Shown here: positions 1 through 6,218 of the stretch, piece by piece
How the letters are laid out: the number at the start of each line of letters is the position of its first letter
How positions within the stretch are numbered: the first letter of the stretch is position 1
From: Anaeroplasmataceae bacterium
Lineage (GTDB): Bacteria; Bacillota_I; Bacilli_A; Acholeplasmatales; Anaeroplasmataceae
Direction: 5' to 3'
DNA length: 36,304 nt
NCBI GenBank assembly: GCA_029067355.1
Contig: JAIEEQ010000066.1
Location: 1 to 36,304, forward strand
Position numbers and translations under genes: made by a program
The notes under the pieces: model-generated
What the model was told of the DNA's origin: nothing
Database searches by the model: none
The model's input: only the letters and a program-made list of their open reading frames with translations

Positions 1-92
1 ACTCCGACAGGCTGTTGCGGTCTCTGCTCATATAATAGAGCTGCATCGGCTGTCCTCCCGTGGCCGACGGCGTAATCGCGCTAAAGAAAAAT
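1..92 (-). pseudogene. Fragment of a lysyl-PG synthase/flippase-like membrane protein; probable contig-end chimera
   Basis: Read on the minus strand this stretch encodes GFFFSAITPSATGGQPMQLY and about ten further residues before the window edge. The core ITPSATGGQP is typical, from memory, of the polytopic family of lysylphosphatidylglycerol synthase membrane domain/AglD-like flippases. No start codon or ribosome binding site precedes it; the frame emerges directly from the terminator of the neighbouring lipoprotein gene and is closed by a stop a few codons upstream. I counted 48 G or C in bases 1-80 (60%), against obviously AT-rich sequence everywhere else. Either this is a short misjoined piece from another genome at the contig end, or a genuine 5'-truncated gene remnant. 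I favour the misjoin. Confidence 0.5.
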
Positions 93-120
93 CCCACAAA
101 AGAACCACTTCTTTTGTAGG
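87..120 (-). terminator. Rho-independent terminator of the lipoprotein/mscS operon
   Basis: A 12-bp stem (93-104 with 109-120, one G-T wobble on the minus strand) closes a 4-base loop and is followed on the minus strand by ATTTTTCTTT. It lies directly after the stop codon of the lipoprotein gene. Confidence 0.85.
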
Positions 121-126
121 ATTAGT

Positions 127-1101
127 TTAGATAAGCACCTTGCTCAAATCAGAAGAAAATTTAAATTCCTTATAGGTTTCTTTCTCTTCTTCTTTTAATT
201 GCTCTATTGTAAAATAATCATAATTACAATTCACAATAAAATCTAGCTTCGCTTTTTTTACTTCAACCTGACCTGATATATACTGTTCTACATATTTGTT
301 TTCTAACCATAGCGAAATCAATTCATCTGCTGAAAACCGAATTTGTTTAGGCAAAAGATTGGAACAATACACTTCAATTTCAATTGGAATCTGTCCGTCT
401 ATTTGAGTTTCTTCTATTCCCAGATTTGCAGGAATTTGAAGTTGTAGAGTAAAGGTATCCTTAGTTGTTTTAAGGATTACAATTTGGAAATCTGAAATAT
501 AGTCAATGTCTTGATTTAAAAAATCACTAAGCTTGTAATACTTCATCAAATCAATAAAGGATGTTATCATCGCTTTATATTGCTGAGTAAACAAGGAAAT
601 GTCATACTTATGTCTAATTGTTGCTTTAGTATTGCCATCCTCTAAAATCCCTTGTGCATAAATATACTGATCATCATTTGCAATATTTAAACCAGCCCTA
701 AGCTTGGATTTAAAAGATAAACTATCTGAATCAGTGTTGACATATCCATCAGCTGATAGCACTCCTGAAAGTAGATACTTTTTCAAATTCATCTTAGCTT
801 GCATTCCAAGATTATAGGATAAGTCAATTGTGGTTATCGCTTGATTAGTAATCAAAACATTTCCTGAAATATTACATTCCACATTTAAATCTATACCATT
901 GAATTCCGTATCCCGTTTTGCATCATTTAATTTTTCAAAAATTTCCTTTATTTCTGCTGGCTGACTTGTCTTTGAAAATTGATAGATAGTTTCTTCCTGT
1001 TGTTCTCCAAGCAAGATAACCTCTGCTGGTGCTTCCTTATCCCCACATCCTGTCAAAAACAAAAAGCAAAGAAAAAGAATAAACGATACTACTTTTTTCA
1101 T
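127..1101 (-). CDS. Putative lipoprotein of unknown function
   Basis: The protein begins with a basic-hydrophobic signal peptide ending in the lipobox LTGC, so it is predicted to be exported, lipid-modified and anchored on the outer face of the membrane. The mature part (about 300 residues) is polar and rich in beta-type segments; I recognise no domain. Chosen start: the ATG preceded by AAGGAG at a 5-base spacing. A GTG two codons earlier is in frame but overlaps that ribosome binding site. The Shine-Dalgarno sequence lies inside the last codons of the upstream mscS-type gene, so the two are translationally coupled and share one operon and the terminator that follows. A role next to a mechanosensitive channel (envelope stress?) is only a guess. 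Confidence 0.75.
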   Translation of the reverse strand: MKKVVSFILFLCFLFLTGCGDKEAPAEVILLGEQQEETIYQFSKTSQPAEIKEIFEKLNDAKRDTEFNGIDLNVECNISGNVLITNQAITTIDLSYNLGMQAKMNLKKYLLSGVLSADGYVNTDSDSLSFKSKLRAGLNIANDDQYIYAQGILEDGNTKATIRHKYDISLFTQQYKAMITSFIDLMKYYKLSDFLNQDIDYISDFQIVILKTTKDTFTLQLQIPANLGIEETQIDGQIPIEIEVYCSNLLPKQIRFSADELISLWLENKYVEQYISGQVEVKKAKLDFIVNCNYDYFTIEQLKEEEKETYKEFKFSSDLSKVLI

Positions 1102-1103
1102 AG

Positions 1104-1949
1104 TCACTCCTTATTCTTGATAGAAACCTCTACCTGATTAAATGGAATCTCAATACCCTGTTCATCAAATGCCTTCTTGATTTCCACCAGCAAATAATTA
1201 TTAATTGTCCAATAATCCTTATTATTACACCATACACGAATGTTTAAATCCACACTTGAGCTGGAATATTCTTTGATTCCTACATAAGGTTCAGGATCTG
1301 TAAAGATTAAAGCATTCTCCTTACAAACGTCAAAAATAGCATCTGTCGCCTTGTTTAAATCTGCGTCATAGGCAATAGACATAACAACATCCACTCTTCT
1401 TGTTTCCTTAATGGAAGAATTAACAATAACATTATTAGCTAATGAGCCATTTGGTACATGAATGACCTTATTGTCTGGAGTTACTAAAACTGTATAGAAC
1501 ATATGAATGTCTTCTACTGTACCAGATTCTCCGTTTGTAGTTATTTTATCTCCAATCCGGAAAGGTCTCATAACAATAATAATGATGCCACCCGCAAAAT
1601 TGGATAAAGACCCCTGCAAGGCTAATCCAAGAGATACTCCTGCAGAAGCAATCAATGCAGTAATGGAGGCTGTTTCAATTCCAATATATCCAATAAAACA
1701 AACCAAACAAACCAGCTTGATTACAATTCGGATACTCTGTGTTCCTACTCTTGATAAGGTTTCATCTGCTTGTTTTCTTTGTAATCTCTTATAAAGCTTT
1801 TTTGTTAAAATGTTTGTTATTTTAAAAATAATAAACAAAAGGAGCAATCCAACAATTAACCGAATTCCTGTTGTCGTACACCAATTTAATACTGTATTCC
1901 ATAAAGCATTCCAGTCAATGCCTTTGGCTTCATCTGCTAAAATCAACAT
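1104..1949 (-). CDS. MscS-family small-conductance mechanosensitive channel
   Basis: This 281-aa membrane protein has the MscS plan: two to three N-terminal transmembrane helices (about residues 25-120), the pore helix rich in Gly and Ala (SLGLALQGSLSNFAGG, about 106-121), then the beta domain (PFRIGDKITTNGESGTVEDI) and a C-terminal alpha-beta domain. Channels of this family open under membrane tension and release osmolytes during hypo-osmotic shock. The length suits the YggB/MscS-short subfamily. The start ATG is preceded by AAGGAAG at a suitable distance. The stop codon overlaps the 5' region of the lipoprotein gene, with which it forms an operon. I found no convincing SigA promoter: a TTGACA on the minus strand (2029-2024) has no well-spaced -10. 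Confidence 0.93.
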   Translation of the reverse strand: MLILADEAKGIDWNALWNTVLNWCTTTGIRLIVGLLLLFIIFKITNILTKKLYKRLQRKQADETLSRVGTQSIRIVIKLVCLVCFIGYIGIETASITALIASAGVSLGLALQGSLSNFAGGIIIIVMRPFRIGDKITTNGESGTVEDIHMFYTVLVTPDNKVIHVPNGSLANNVIVNSSIKETRRVDVVMSIAYDADLNKATDAIFDVCKENALIFTDPEPYVGIKEYSSSSVDLNIRVWCNNKDYWTINNYLLVEIKKAFDEQGIEIPFNQVEVSIKNKE

Positions 1950-2012
1950 AATTTGCTACTTCCTTTACATAATTTCACATTTTAAATAAATATTTTTTCT
2001 ATACTTTTTGTT

Positions 2013-2135
2013 TATACTATAAGTGTCAAAAGGACAGAAAGGAGTTTTATTATAATCGACATCTAAAATCTCCCCTTACAATATTCGTCGATTAACATTT
2101 ATCGCTCTAGGAAACTAGAGCCTTTTTATTTTATT
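2013..2135 (+). ncRNA. Candidate structured small RNA between mscS and serS
   Basis: Both flanking genes are on the minus strand, yet a strong terminator here works only on the plus strand. Upstream of it, TAATCGAC (2053-2060) pairs perfectly with GTCGATTA (2087-2094). GGAG-TTTTA (2041-2049) can pair with TAAAA-T-CTCC (2064-2073, one bulge). The two helices interleave, so they would form an H-type pseudoknot or exclude each other. A -10-like TATACT (2013-2018) or TATAAG (2018-2023) could start a transcript of about 100 nt, but the -35 is poor. No ATG, GTG or TTG follows the AAAGGAG at 2038-2044 at a useful distance, so it is unlikely to encode a peptide. It does not match a class I can name. 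Confidence 0.4.
2104..2130 (+). terminator. Plus-strand intrinsic terminator
   Basis: GCTCTAG (2104-2110) and CTAGAGC (2115-2121) form a perfect 7-bp stem with a GAAA (GNRA) tetraloop, followed by CTTTTTATTTTA. On the minus strand the hairpin is followed by GATAAATG, not a U-tract, so it ends a plus-strand transcript, presumably the small RNA. It also overlaps the 3' end of serS. Confidence 0.7.
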
Positions 2136-3412
2136 GGCTTTAAAACTTCTGTTCCACCCATATAAGCTTGTAGGGCCTTAGGAACATTCACACTGCCATC
2201 TGCATTATAATTGTTTTCTAATACAGCAATTAGTCCTCTAGGGGTTGCAAGCACTGTATTATTCAAGGTATGTACCAGATAGGTTCCCTTTTCATTTTTT
2301 GTACGAATTCCCAAGCGTCTAGCCTGTGCATCCCCTAAAGTTGAACAAGAACCAACCTCAAAGTATTTTTGCTGTCTTGGACTCCAAGCCTCAACATCAC
2401 AAGACTTCACCTTTAAGTCTGCCAAATCACCTGTACAGCATTCTAGTGTACGTACAGGAACATCAAGGCTTCTAAAAAATTCCACCGTATAGCTCCACAT
2501 CTTATGATACCAATCCATACTCTCCTCTGGCTTACATAACACAATCATTTCCTGTTTTTCAAACTGATGTACTCGGTAGATTCCCCGTTCTTCAATTCCG
2601 TGAGCTCCAACTTCCTTTCTAAAGCATGGAGAATAGGAGGTCAATGTAATTGGAAGCTCCTGCTCCTTAACAATTTGTCCCTTAAAACGACCAATCATAG
2701 AATGCTCAGAGGTACCAATCAAATAAAGATCTTCGCCCTCAATTTTATACATCATATTTTCCATTTCAGCAAAGCTCATTACTCCATTTACCACATCAGA
2801 ACGAATCATAAATGGAGGAATGCAATAGGTAAAGCCCTTGTTAATCATAAAATCTCTTGCATAGCTCAACATAGCAGAGTGTAATCTTGCAATATCTCCC
2901 ACCAAATAATAAAAGCCATTTCCGCTGGTTCTACCAGAAGCATCTTTATCTAAGCCGTTAAATCTCGCAATGATGTCAGCATGATAGGGGATTTCATAAT
3001 TTGGAATAACAGGTTCTCCATATTTTTCAATTTCCACATTTTCAGAATCATCCTTACCAATAGGAACACTTGAATCCACAATTTGAGGAATAACAAGCAT
3101 TTTTTGGTTCAGTTCCTGCTGAAGTTTTTCTAAAGTAGGCTCGATTTCTGCAATTCGATCATTATTTTTTGAAACAATTATCTTGATTTCATTAGCCTGC
3201 TCAATTTCTTTATTTTTCATATGATAGCCAATTTTTTTACTCAGCTCATTTCTAGAAGCTCTAAGCGTCTCTGCCTCTAGCTTTAAGGCACGAATGTTCT
3301 TATCTAAAGCAATAACCTCATCTACCAAAGGAAGCTTTGCCTCTTGAAACTTCTTTCTCAAATTCTCTCTTACCATCTCTGGATTTTCTCTAATAAATTT
3401 AATATCTAACAT
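2126..3412 (-). CDS. serS: Seryl-tRNA synthetase
   Basis: The enzyme charges tRNA-Ser with serine (class II aminoacyl-tRNA synthetase, cytoplasmic homodimer). The 428-aa length is normal for bacterial SerRS. An N-terminal helical arm (about residues 1-110), used to grip the long variable arm of tRNA-Ser, starts with MLDIKFIRENPEMV. Class II motif 2 is present as FRKEVGAHGIEERG followed by RVHQFEKQE, and motif 3 as NNTVLATPRGLIAVLEN. The gene stands alone behind a T-box leader whose specifier codon reads as serine, which agrees with the protein call. A GGAAGGAG-type ribosome binding site precedes the ATG. Confidence 0.97.
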   Translation of the reverse strand: MLDIKFIRENPEMVRENLRKKFQEAKLPLVDEVIALDKNIRALKLEAETLRASRNELSKKIGYHMKNKEIEQANEIKIIVSKNNDRIAEIEPTLEKLQQELNQKMLVIPQIVDSSVPIGKDDSENVEIEKYGEPVIPNYEIPYHADIIARFNGLDKDASGRTSGNGFYYLVGDIARLHSAMLSYARDFMINKGFTYCIPPFMIRSDVVNGVMSFAEMENMMYKIEGEDLYLIGTSEHSMIGRFKGQIVKEQELPITLTSYSPCFRKEVGAHGIEERGIYRVHQFEKQEMIVLCKPEESMDWYHKMWSYTVEFFRSLDVPVRTLECCTGDLADLKVKSCDVEAWSPRQQKYFEVGSCSTLGDAQARRLGIRTKNEKGTYLVHTLNNTVLATPRGLIAVLENNYNADGSVNVPKALQAYMGGTEVLKPIK

Positions 3413-3424
3413 AAATATTTCTCC

Positions 3425-3645
3425 TTCCTATTTTAAAAATAAAAATCCTTAAGTATAAACCTAAGGACGATAATAACCGTGGTGCCACCTTACTTCTAGT
3501 GTAATCACTAGCACTTAAATCCTTTAACGCAGGAATACGTTTCTTATCCAAGGTAGATTCATCTAATGCCATTAACTAGCTTTCACCAGACGCTAGCTCT
3601 CTAAATAATAAACAACAGACTACTTAGTCTCTTCATTTAAGAATG
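3425..3645 (-). promoter_or_regulatory. T-box riboswitch upstream of serS (specifier UCU, Ser)
   Basis: The leader of serS contains the T-box core TAAGGTGGCACCACGG (3492-3477 on the minus strand), a stem III hairpin CTAGTG-ATTA-CACTAG just before it, and a long stem I. The specifier codon is most likely UCU (3557-3555), because it is followed by ACC exactly as the AAC codon is in the asnS leader of this window. Uncharged tRNA-Ser would pair with the codon and with the T-box bulge, favour the antiterminator and let transcription continue into serS. Confidence 0.93.
3432..3467 (-). terminator. T-box-controlled attenuator terminator of serS
   Basis: On the minus strand TCCTTAGG pairs with CTTAAGGA (8 bp including a wobble) around a TTTATA loop, followed by TTTTTATTTTT. 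It overlaps the antiterminator partner of the T-box. Confidence 0.85.
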
Positions 3646-3650
3646 CTTTA

Positions 3651-3679
3651 ATTATATCATTTCTTTAAAATGATTTCAA
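3651..3679 (-). promoter_or_regulatory. SigA promoter of serS
   Basis: TTGAAA (3679-3674) and TATAAT (3656-3651) are separated by exactly 17 bases on the minus strand, directly ahead of the T-box leader. Confidence 0.85.
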
Positions 3680-3685
3680 TTCCCT

Positions 3686-3922
3686 TTATTGAACAATCGT
3701 TTCTTCCGAAGGTTCCTTTGGCTGTCTATTTTGTATTTCGCTATGAATCCAGACATACCCAATTCCAAAGCCAACAGCAATTATTACAAGGACAATAATG
3801 AATGTAACATACCACAACTGCCAGGCGGAGTACGACCATATGCCATAAACTAGACAAGCTATTATTGTATATACAATCGCAATACAAATATTCACATAAT
3901 TTTTCTTAATATGTTCTAGCAT
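3686..3922 (-). CDS. Small membrane protein, unknown function
   Basis: A 78-aa protein with two hydrophobic helices (roughly residues 10-30 and 35-58) and a short polar C-terminus rich in Glu. I do not recognise the family. The chosen ATG has AGGTG five to six bases upstream; a GTG three codons earlier lies inside that ribosome binding site. A -10 element TATAAT (3945-3940, minus) precedes it, so it is probably a single-gene transcript with a very short leader. Confidence 0.6.
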   Translation of the reverse strand: MLEHIKKNYVNICIAIVYTIIACLVYGIWSYSAWQLWYVTFIIVLVIIAVGFGIGYVWIHSEIQNRQPKEPSEETIVQ

Positions 3923-4035
3923 AATTATCACCTGTGCCTATTATAACACAAAACAAATATGAACAATACATAATTTTAAAGATTTTATATCTTTTCTTTT
4001 AAATTAAGCAATCATAATGCCAAGCATACTTTCTT

Positions 4036-4070
4036 AAAAACCAGTTATCCTAAATAAAAAACCAGCTGTC
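4036..4070 (+). repeat. Phased direct repeat, probable LytTR operator
   Basis: AAAAACCAGTTATC (4036-4049) and AAAAACCAGCTGTC (4057-4070) are direct repeats with matching positions 21 bp apart, two turns of the helix. They end 10 bases before the -35 of the LytTR gene. LytTR regulators bind tandem direct repeats spaced this way, so autoregulation is the simplest reading. Confidence 0.6.
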
Positions 4071-4079
4071 TCAAAGCTA

Positions 4080-4108
4080 TTGATAATTTAAAATCAAATC
4101 CGTATAAT
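4080..4108 (+). promoter_or_regulatory. SigA promoter of the LytTR-DUF3021 operon
   Basis: TTGATA (4080-4085), a 17-base spacer and a perfect TATAAT (4103-4108). Confidence 0.88.
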
Positions 4109-4134
4109 ACTTGCTGTAAAGGAGAGTGAAGAAT

Positions 4135-4575
4135 TTGAAAATTGAAATAGAACTTGATGAAAATTGTGCAGAAACAAAAGTTATCATTCTTGCCAACAAA
4201 ATGACAGAGGAAATATCAAATGTAATGCAAATTCTATCAAACACAAACGTAATAGAGCTTATTGGATTTAATCATAATACCGCAACCTTTTTGAATCCAG
4301 CTGATATTCTTCGGATTTATGCAAGCAATGGAAAGGTCTTTGCTGTTACAGATAACGAAGAATACGTCTTACGTTTACGCCTATATGAAGCAGAGGAAAA
4401 GCTAAAGGATAAAGGATTTGTAAGAATTTCAAATTCTGAAATTATTAATAGCAAAAAGGCAAAAAAGTTTGATTTGAATATTACAGGAACAATTTGTGTA
4501 ACGCTATCAAACAAAACAACAAGTTATGTATCAAGAAGATATGTAACAAAAATTAAAAAAGCATTAGGGATATGA
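4135..4575 (+). CDS. LytTR-domain DNA-binding transcriptional regulator
   Basis: A 146-aa cytoplasmic regulator. The C-terminal ~95 residues form a LytTR DNA-binding domain: a LNPADILRIYASNGKVFAVT strand pair, a helix resembling the LYEAEEKL element, FVRISNSEIIN, then the SRRYVTKIKKALG end typical of the family. The N-terminus (KIEIELDENCAETKVII) matches the short non-response-regulator type that is usually encoded next to a DUF3021 membrane protein. I chose the TTG start at 4135: the strong AAAGGAG lies about 10 bases upstream, whereas the GTG at 4126 nearly abuts that site. The gene is on the lagging strand, opposite most of its neighbours. The phased repeats ahead of the promoter suggest autoregulation. 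Confidence 0.9.
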   Translation: MKIEIELDENCAETKVIILANKMTEEISNVMQILSNTNVIELIGFNHNTATFLNPADILRIYASNGKVFAVTDNEEYVLRLRLYEAEEKLKDKGFVRISNSEIINSKKAKKFDLNITGTICVTLSNKTTSYVSRRYVTKIKKALGI

Positions 4576-4584
4576 GGTGTTAAT

Positions 4585-5040
4585 ATGAAAAAAAATATTA
4601 TATTACGTAGTTTAATTGGGGCTCCTATTGGAGTAGTAATAAGTTTACTAATTACAATTATTATTTCAATTTGTATAGGAAATGGACAATACTATGCTGT
4701 TCCACGCGAGCTTATAAATCTATGCGGAAGTGAAATTGTTGCTGTGATTGTTCAGCTAAGTTGCTCCCTCATTGTAGGAGCAATAGGCGGTGCTTCTTCT
4801 ATAATATGGGGCATTGAATCTTGGAGCTTGTCCAAACAAACTCTAGTGCATATGGCTGTTCTTGTTATTCCTTATTTTCCAATCTCCTATTTATTGAATT
4901 GGATGCCACATCATTTGTATGGAGCACTAGCTTATATTGGAGCTTTTGTTGTTGCGTATGTAGGAATATGGGGATCAATCTATATTTCAATAAAATCAAA
5001 GATTAAAAAGATGAATAAATACATACAAGAGCTTGAATAA
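4585..5040 (+). CDS. DUF3021 family membrane protein
   Basis: A 151-aa integral membrane protein with four predicted transmembrane helices (about residues 8-32, 50-75, 85-108 and 113-135) and a short basic C-terminal tail. It follows the LytTR regulator by nine bases, with GAGGTG as ribosome binding site. LytTR plus DUF3021 is a common two-gene unit in Bacillota, in which the membrane protein is thought to modulate the regulator, by analogy with other LytTR-inhibitor pairs. What it senses is unknown. Confidence 0.85.
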   Translation: MKKNIILRSLIGAPIGVVISLLITIIISICIGNGQYYAVPRELINLCGSEIVAVIVQLSCSLIVGAIGGASSIIWGIESWSLSKQTLVHMAVLVIPYFPISYLLNWMPHHLYGALAYIGAFVVAYVGIWGSIYISIKSKIKKMNKYIQELE

Positions 5041-5044
5041 AATG

Positions 5045-5072
5045 AAACGGTGAGAATCAATTCTCACCGTTT
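5045..5072. terminator. Bidirectional terminator between DUF3021 and rnfB
   Basis: AAACGGTGAGAAT (45-57 of this kilobase) is the exact complement of the following ATTCTCACCGTTT. It is followed by TTTATCATTT on the plus strand and CATTTTATTC on the minus strand, so it can end both convergent operons. Confidence 0.85.
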
Positions 5073-5074
5073 TA

Positions 5075-5398
5075 TCATTTAAGCTTTAAAGGATTAATTG
5101 AGCCATCATCATTGGGATGCTCATCTAAATATTTACGAATGGCTTCTGGCTTTCCAGATTTCAAGCCTGGCTTACAAAGTCCTAAGCTTTCAGCAGTTTG
5201 ATTTACAATTGCCTCAGCATAGCCTACACATCCTGGATACCCACAAGCACCACAATTTGCATTAGGTAAAATCCCTGTTATATCTTCTACTCTTGTATCA
5301 ACCTTAACATATAGGAACTTAGCAGCCACAGCCAATCCAAATCCAAAAAGCAATCCTAAGCCAGCCAATATTCCTATGGCAATAAAAACCTCTTTCAT
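5075..5398 (-). CDS. rnfB: Minimal RnfB: electron-transport complex subunit B without ferredoxin domains
   Basis: RnfB takes electrons from ferredoxin in the Rnf complex. This copy has the N-terminal membrane helix (residues 4-30) and the first [4Fe-4S] module: C49-x2-C52-x4-C57-x17-C75 within LPNANCGACGYPGC. It ends at residue 107. Usual RnfB proteins continue with one or more ferredoxin-like domains of two CxxCxxCxxxCP motifs; none is present. The stop is followed directly by a shared terminator, and I saw no ferredoxin frame beyond it, so this looks like a true short form and not a frameshift. The ATG overlaps the TGA of the upstream 75-aa gene (ATGA), with GGAGG inside that gene, so translation is coupled. 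Confidence 0.85.
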   Translation of the reverse strand: MKEVFIAIGILAGLGLLFGFGLAVAAKFLYVKVDTRVEDITGILPNANCGACGYPGCVGYAEAIVNQTAESLGLCKPGLKSGKPEAIRKYLDEHPNDDGSINPLKLK

Positions 5399-5622
5399 TC
5401 TTCTTCCTCCTTGCTTGCAAGCTCTTCTTTAATTTTTTTCAAATCTAATTTTTCATGAATCTTACAATCTGTGTTTGTGCAATTTAAGCAAAATTCATCA
5501 GATATCTTAATTTGCTCACAGCCCTTTGGAACAGGTGTTCTTTTATTTAAAACATAAGATACCACAAATAAAATCACTAGCAAAACTAGAATTGTAATTG
5601 CTAAACTAAGAAATGGATTCAT
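5395..5622 (-). CDS. 75-aa Cys-rich membrane protein inside the rnf operon
   Basis: One N-terminal transmembrane helix (residues 5-25) is followed by a short cytoplasmic segment with four cysteines, C35-x9-C45-x2-C48-x4-C53, and an acidic-basic tail (LDLKKIKEELASKEEEE). The CxxCxxxxC spacing is the same as in the RnfB cluster motif. The gene sits between rnfA (4 bases away) and rnfB (ATGA overlap), so it is expressed as part of the complex. It faintly resembles the FeoB-associated Cys-rich membrane proteins in layout only. I infer a metal or Fe-S binding accessory subunit of Rnf; the family is not one I know. Confidence 0.7.
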   Translation of the reverse strand: MNPFLSLAITILVLLVILFVVSYVLNKRTPVPKGCEQIKISDEFCLNCTNTDCKIHEKLDLKKIKEELASKEEEE

Positions 5623-5626
5623 AAGA

Positions 5627-6217
5627 TTATCCTATCATCCCTGACAAGCCTAAGAAAGCTAAGCTCATTAAAGCAGCTGTTGCTAGAGCAATAGGAATTC
5701 CTTTAAATGCCTTAGGAACATTTGCTGCATCTAAACGATAACGAATGCAGGAAAATACAAAAATCACTAAGGCAAAGCCTAGTCCTGTACCAATAGCTTC
5801 AGCCATAGACATTCCAAAGCTTAAGCCCTGACTGGAATTTCCTTGAGCAACACCCAATACAGCACAATTGGTAGTAATCAAAGGAAGATAAACGCCTAAA
5901 GCTTTATATAAGGATGGAGAAAATTTCTTAATAAACATTTCAACTAGCTGAACAATTGATGCAATAACCAGTATATACGTAATTGTATCCATATAAGCAA
6001 TACCACAATAATCAAGAAGTTGATAAATTGGCCAACATATAGCGGCAGCTAGAACAATAACAAAGGTTACTGCAACACCCATACCTAATGCAGAGGAGGA
6101 TTTTTTAGAAACACCCAAGAAGGGACATACACCATAAAATCTTGAAAGAGTAACATTGTTAATCAGCATTGCATTTGCAATTGCTAGTAAAAAAGCAACA
6201 ATTAAATTCCAAAACAT
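5627..6217 (-). CDS. rnfA: Rnf complex subunit RnfA
   Basis: Integral membrane subunit of the ferredoxin:NAD+ oxidoreductase (Rnf), which couples electron flow to Na+ or H+ pumping. The 196-aa length and six hydrophobic helices fit. NNVTLSRFYGVCPFLGVSKK and TNCAVLGVAQGN are the two conserved loops, whose cysteines, together with the pair in RnfE, hold the intramembrane iron-sulfur cluster. A GAGGAGGG ribosome binding site overlaps the end of rnfE. Confidence 0.95.
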   Translation of the reverse strand: MFWNLIVAFLLAIANAMLINNVTLSRFYGVCPFLGVSKKSSSALGMGVAVTFVIVLAAAICWPIYQLLDYCGIAYMDTITYILVIASIVQLVEMFIKKFSPSLYKALGVYLPLITTNCAVLGVAQGNSSQGLSFGMSMAEAIGTGLGFALVIFVFSCIRYRLDAANVPKAFKGIPIALATAALMSLAFLGLSGMIG

Positions 6218-6218
6218 T

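Noticed and set aside
1998-2029. SigA promoter for mscS using TTGACA at 2029-2024
   Set aside because: The only TATAGA downstream is 20 bases away; a convincing -10 at 16-18 bases is lacking.
5045-5075. Frameshifted remainder of rnfB beyond its stop
   Set aside because: A terminator and the end of the opposing DUF3021 gene follow immediately; no ferredoxin-type CxxCxxCxxxCP frame is present.
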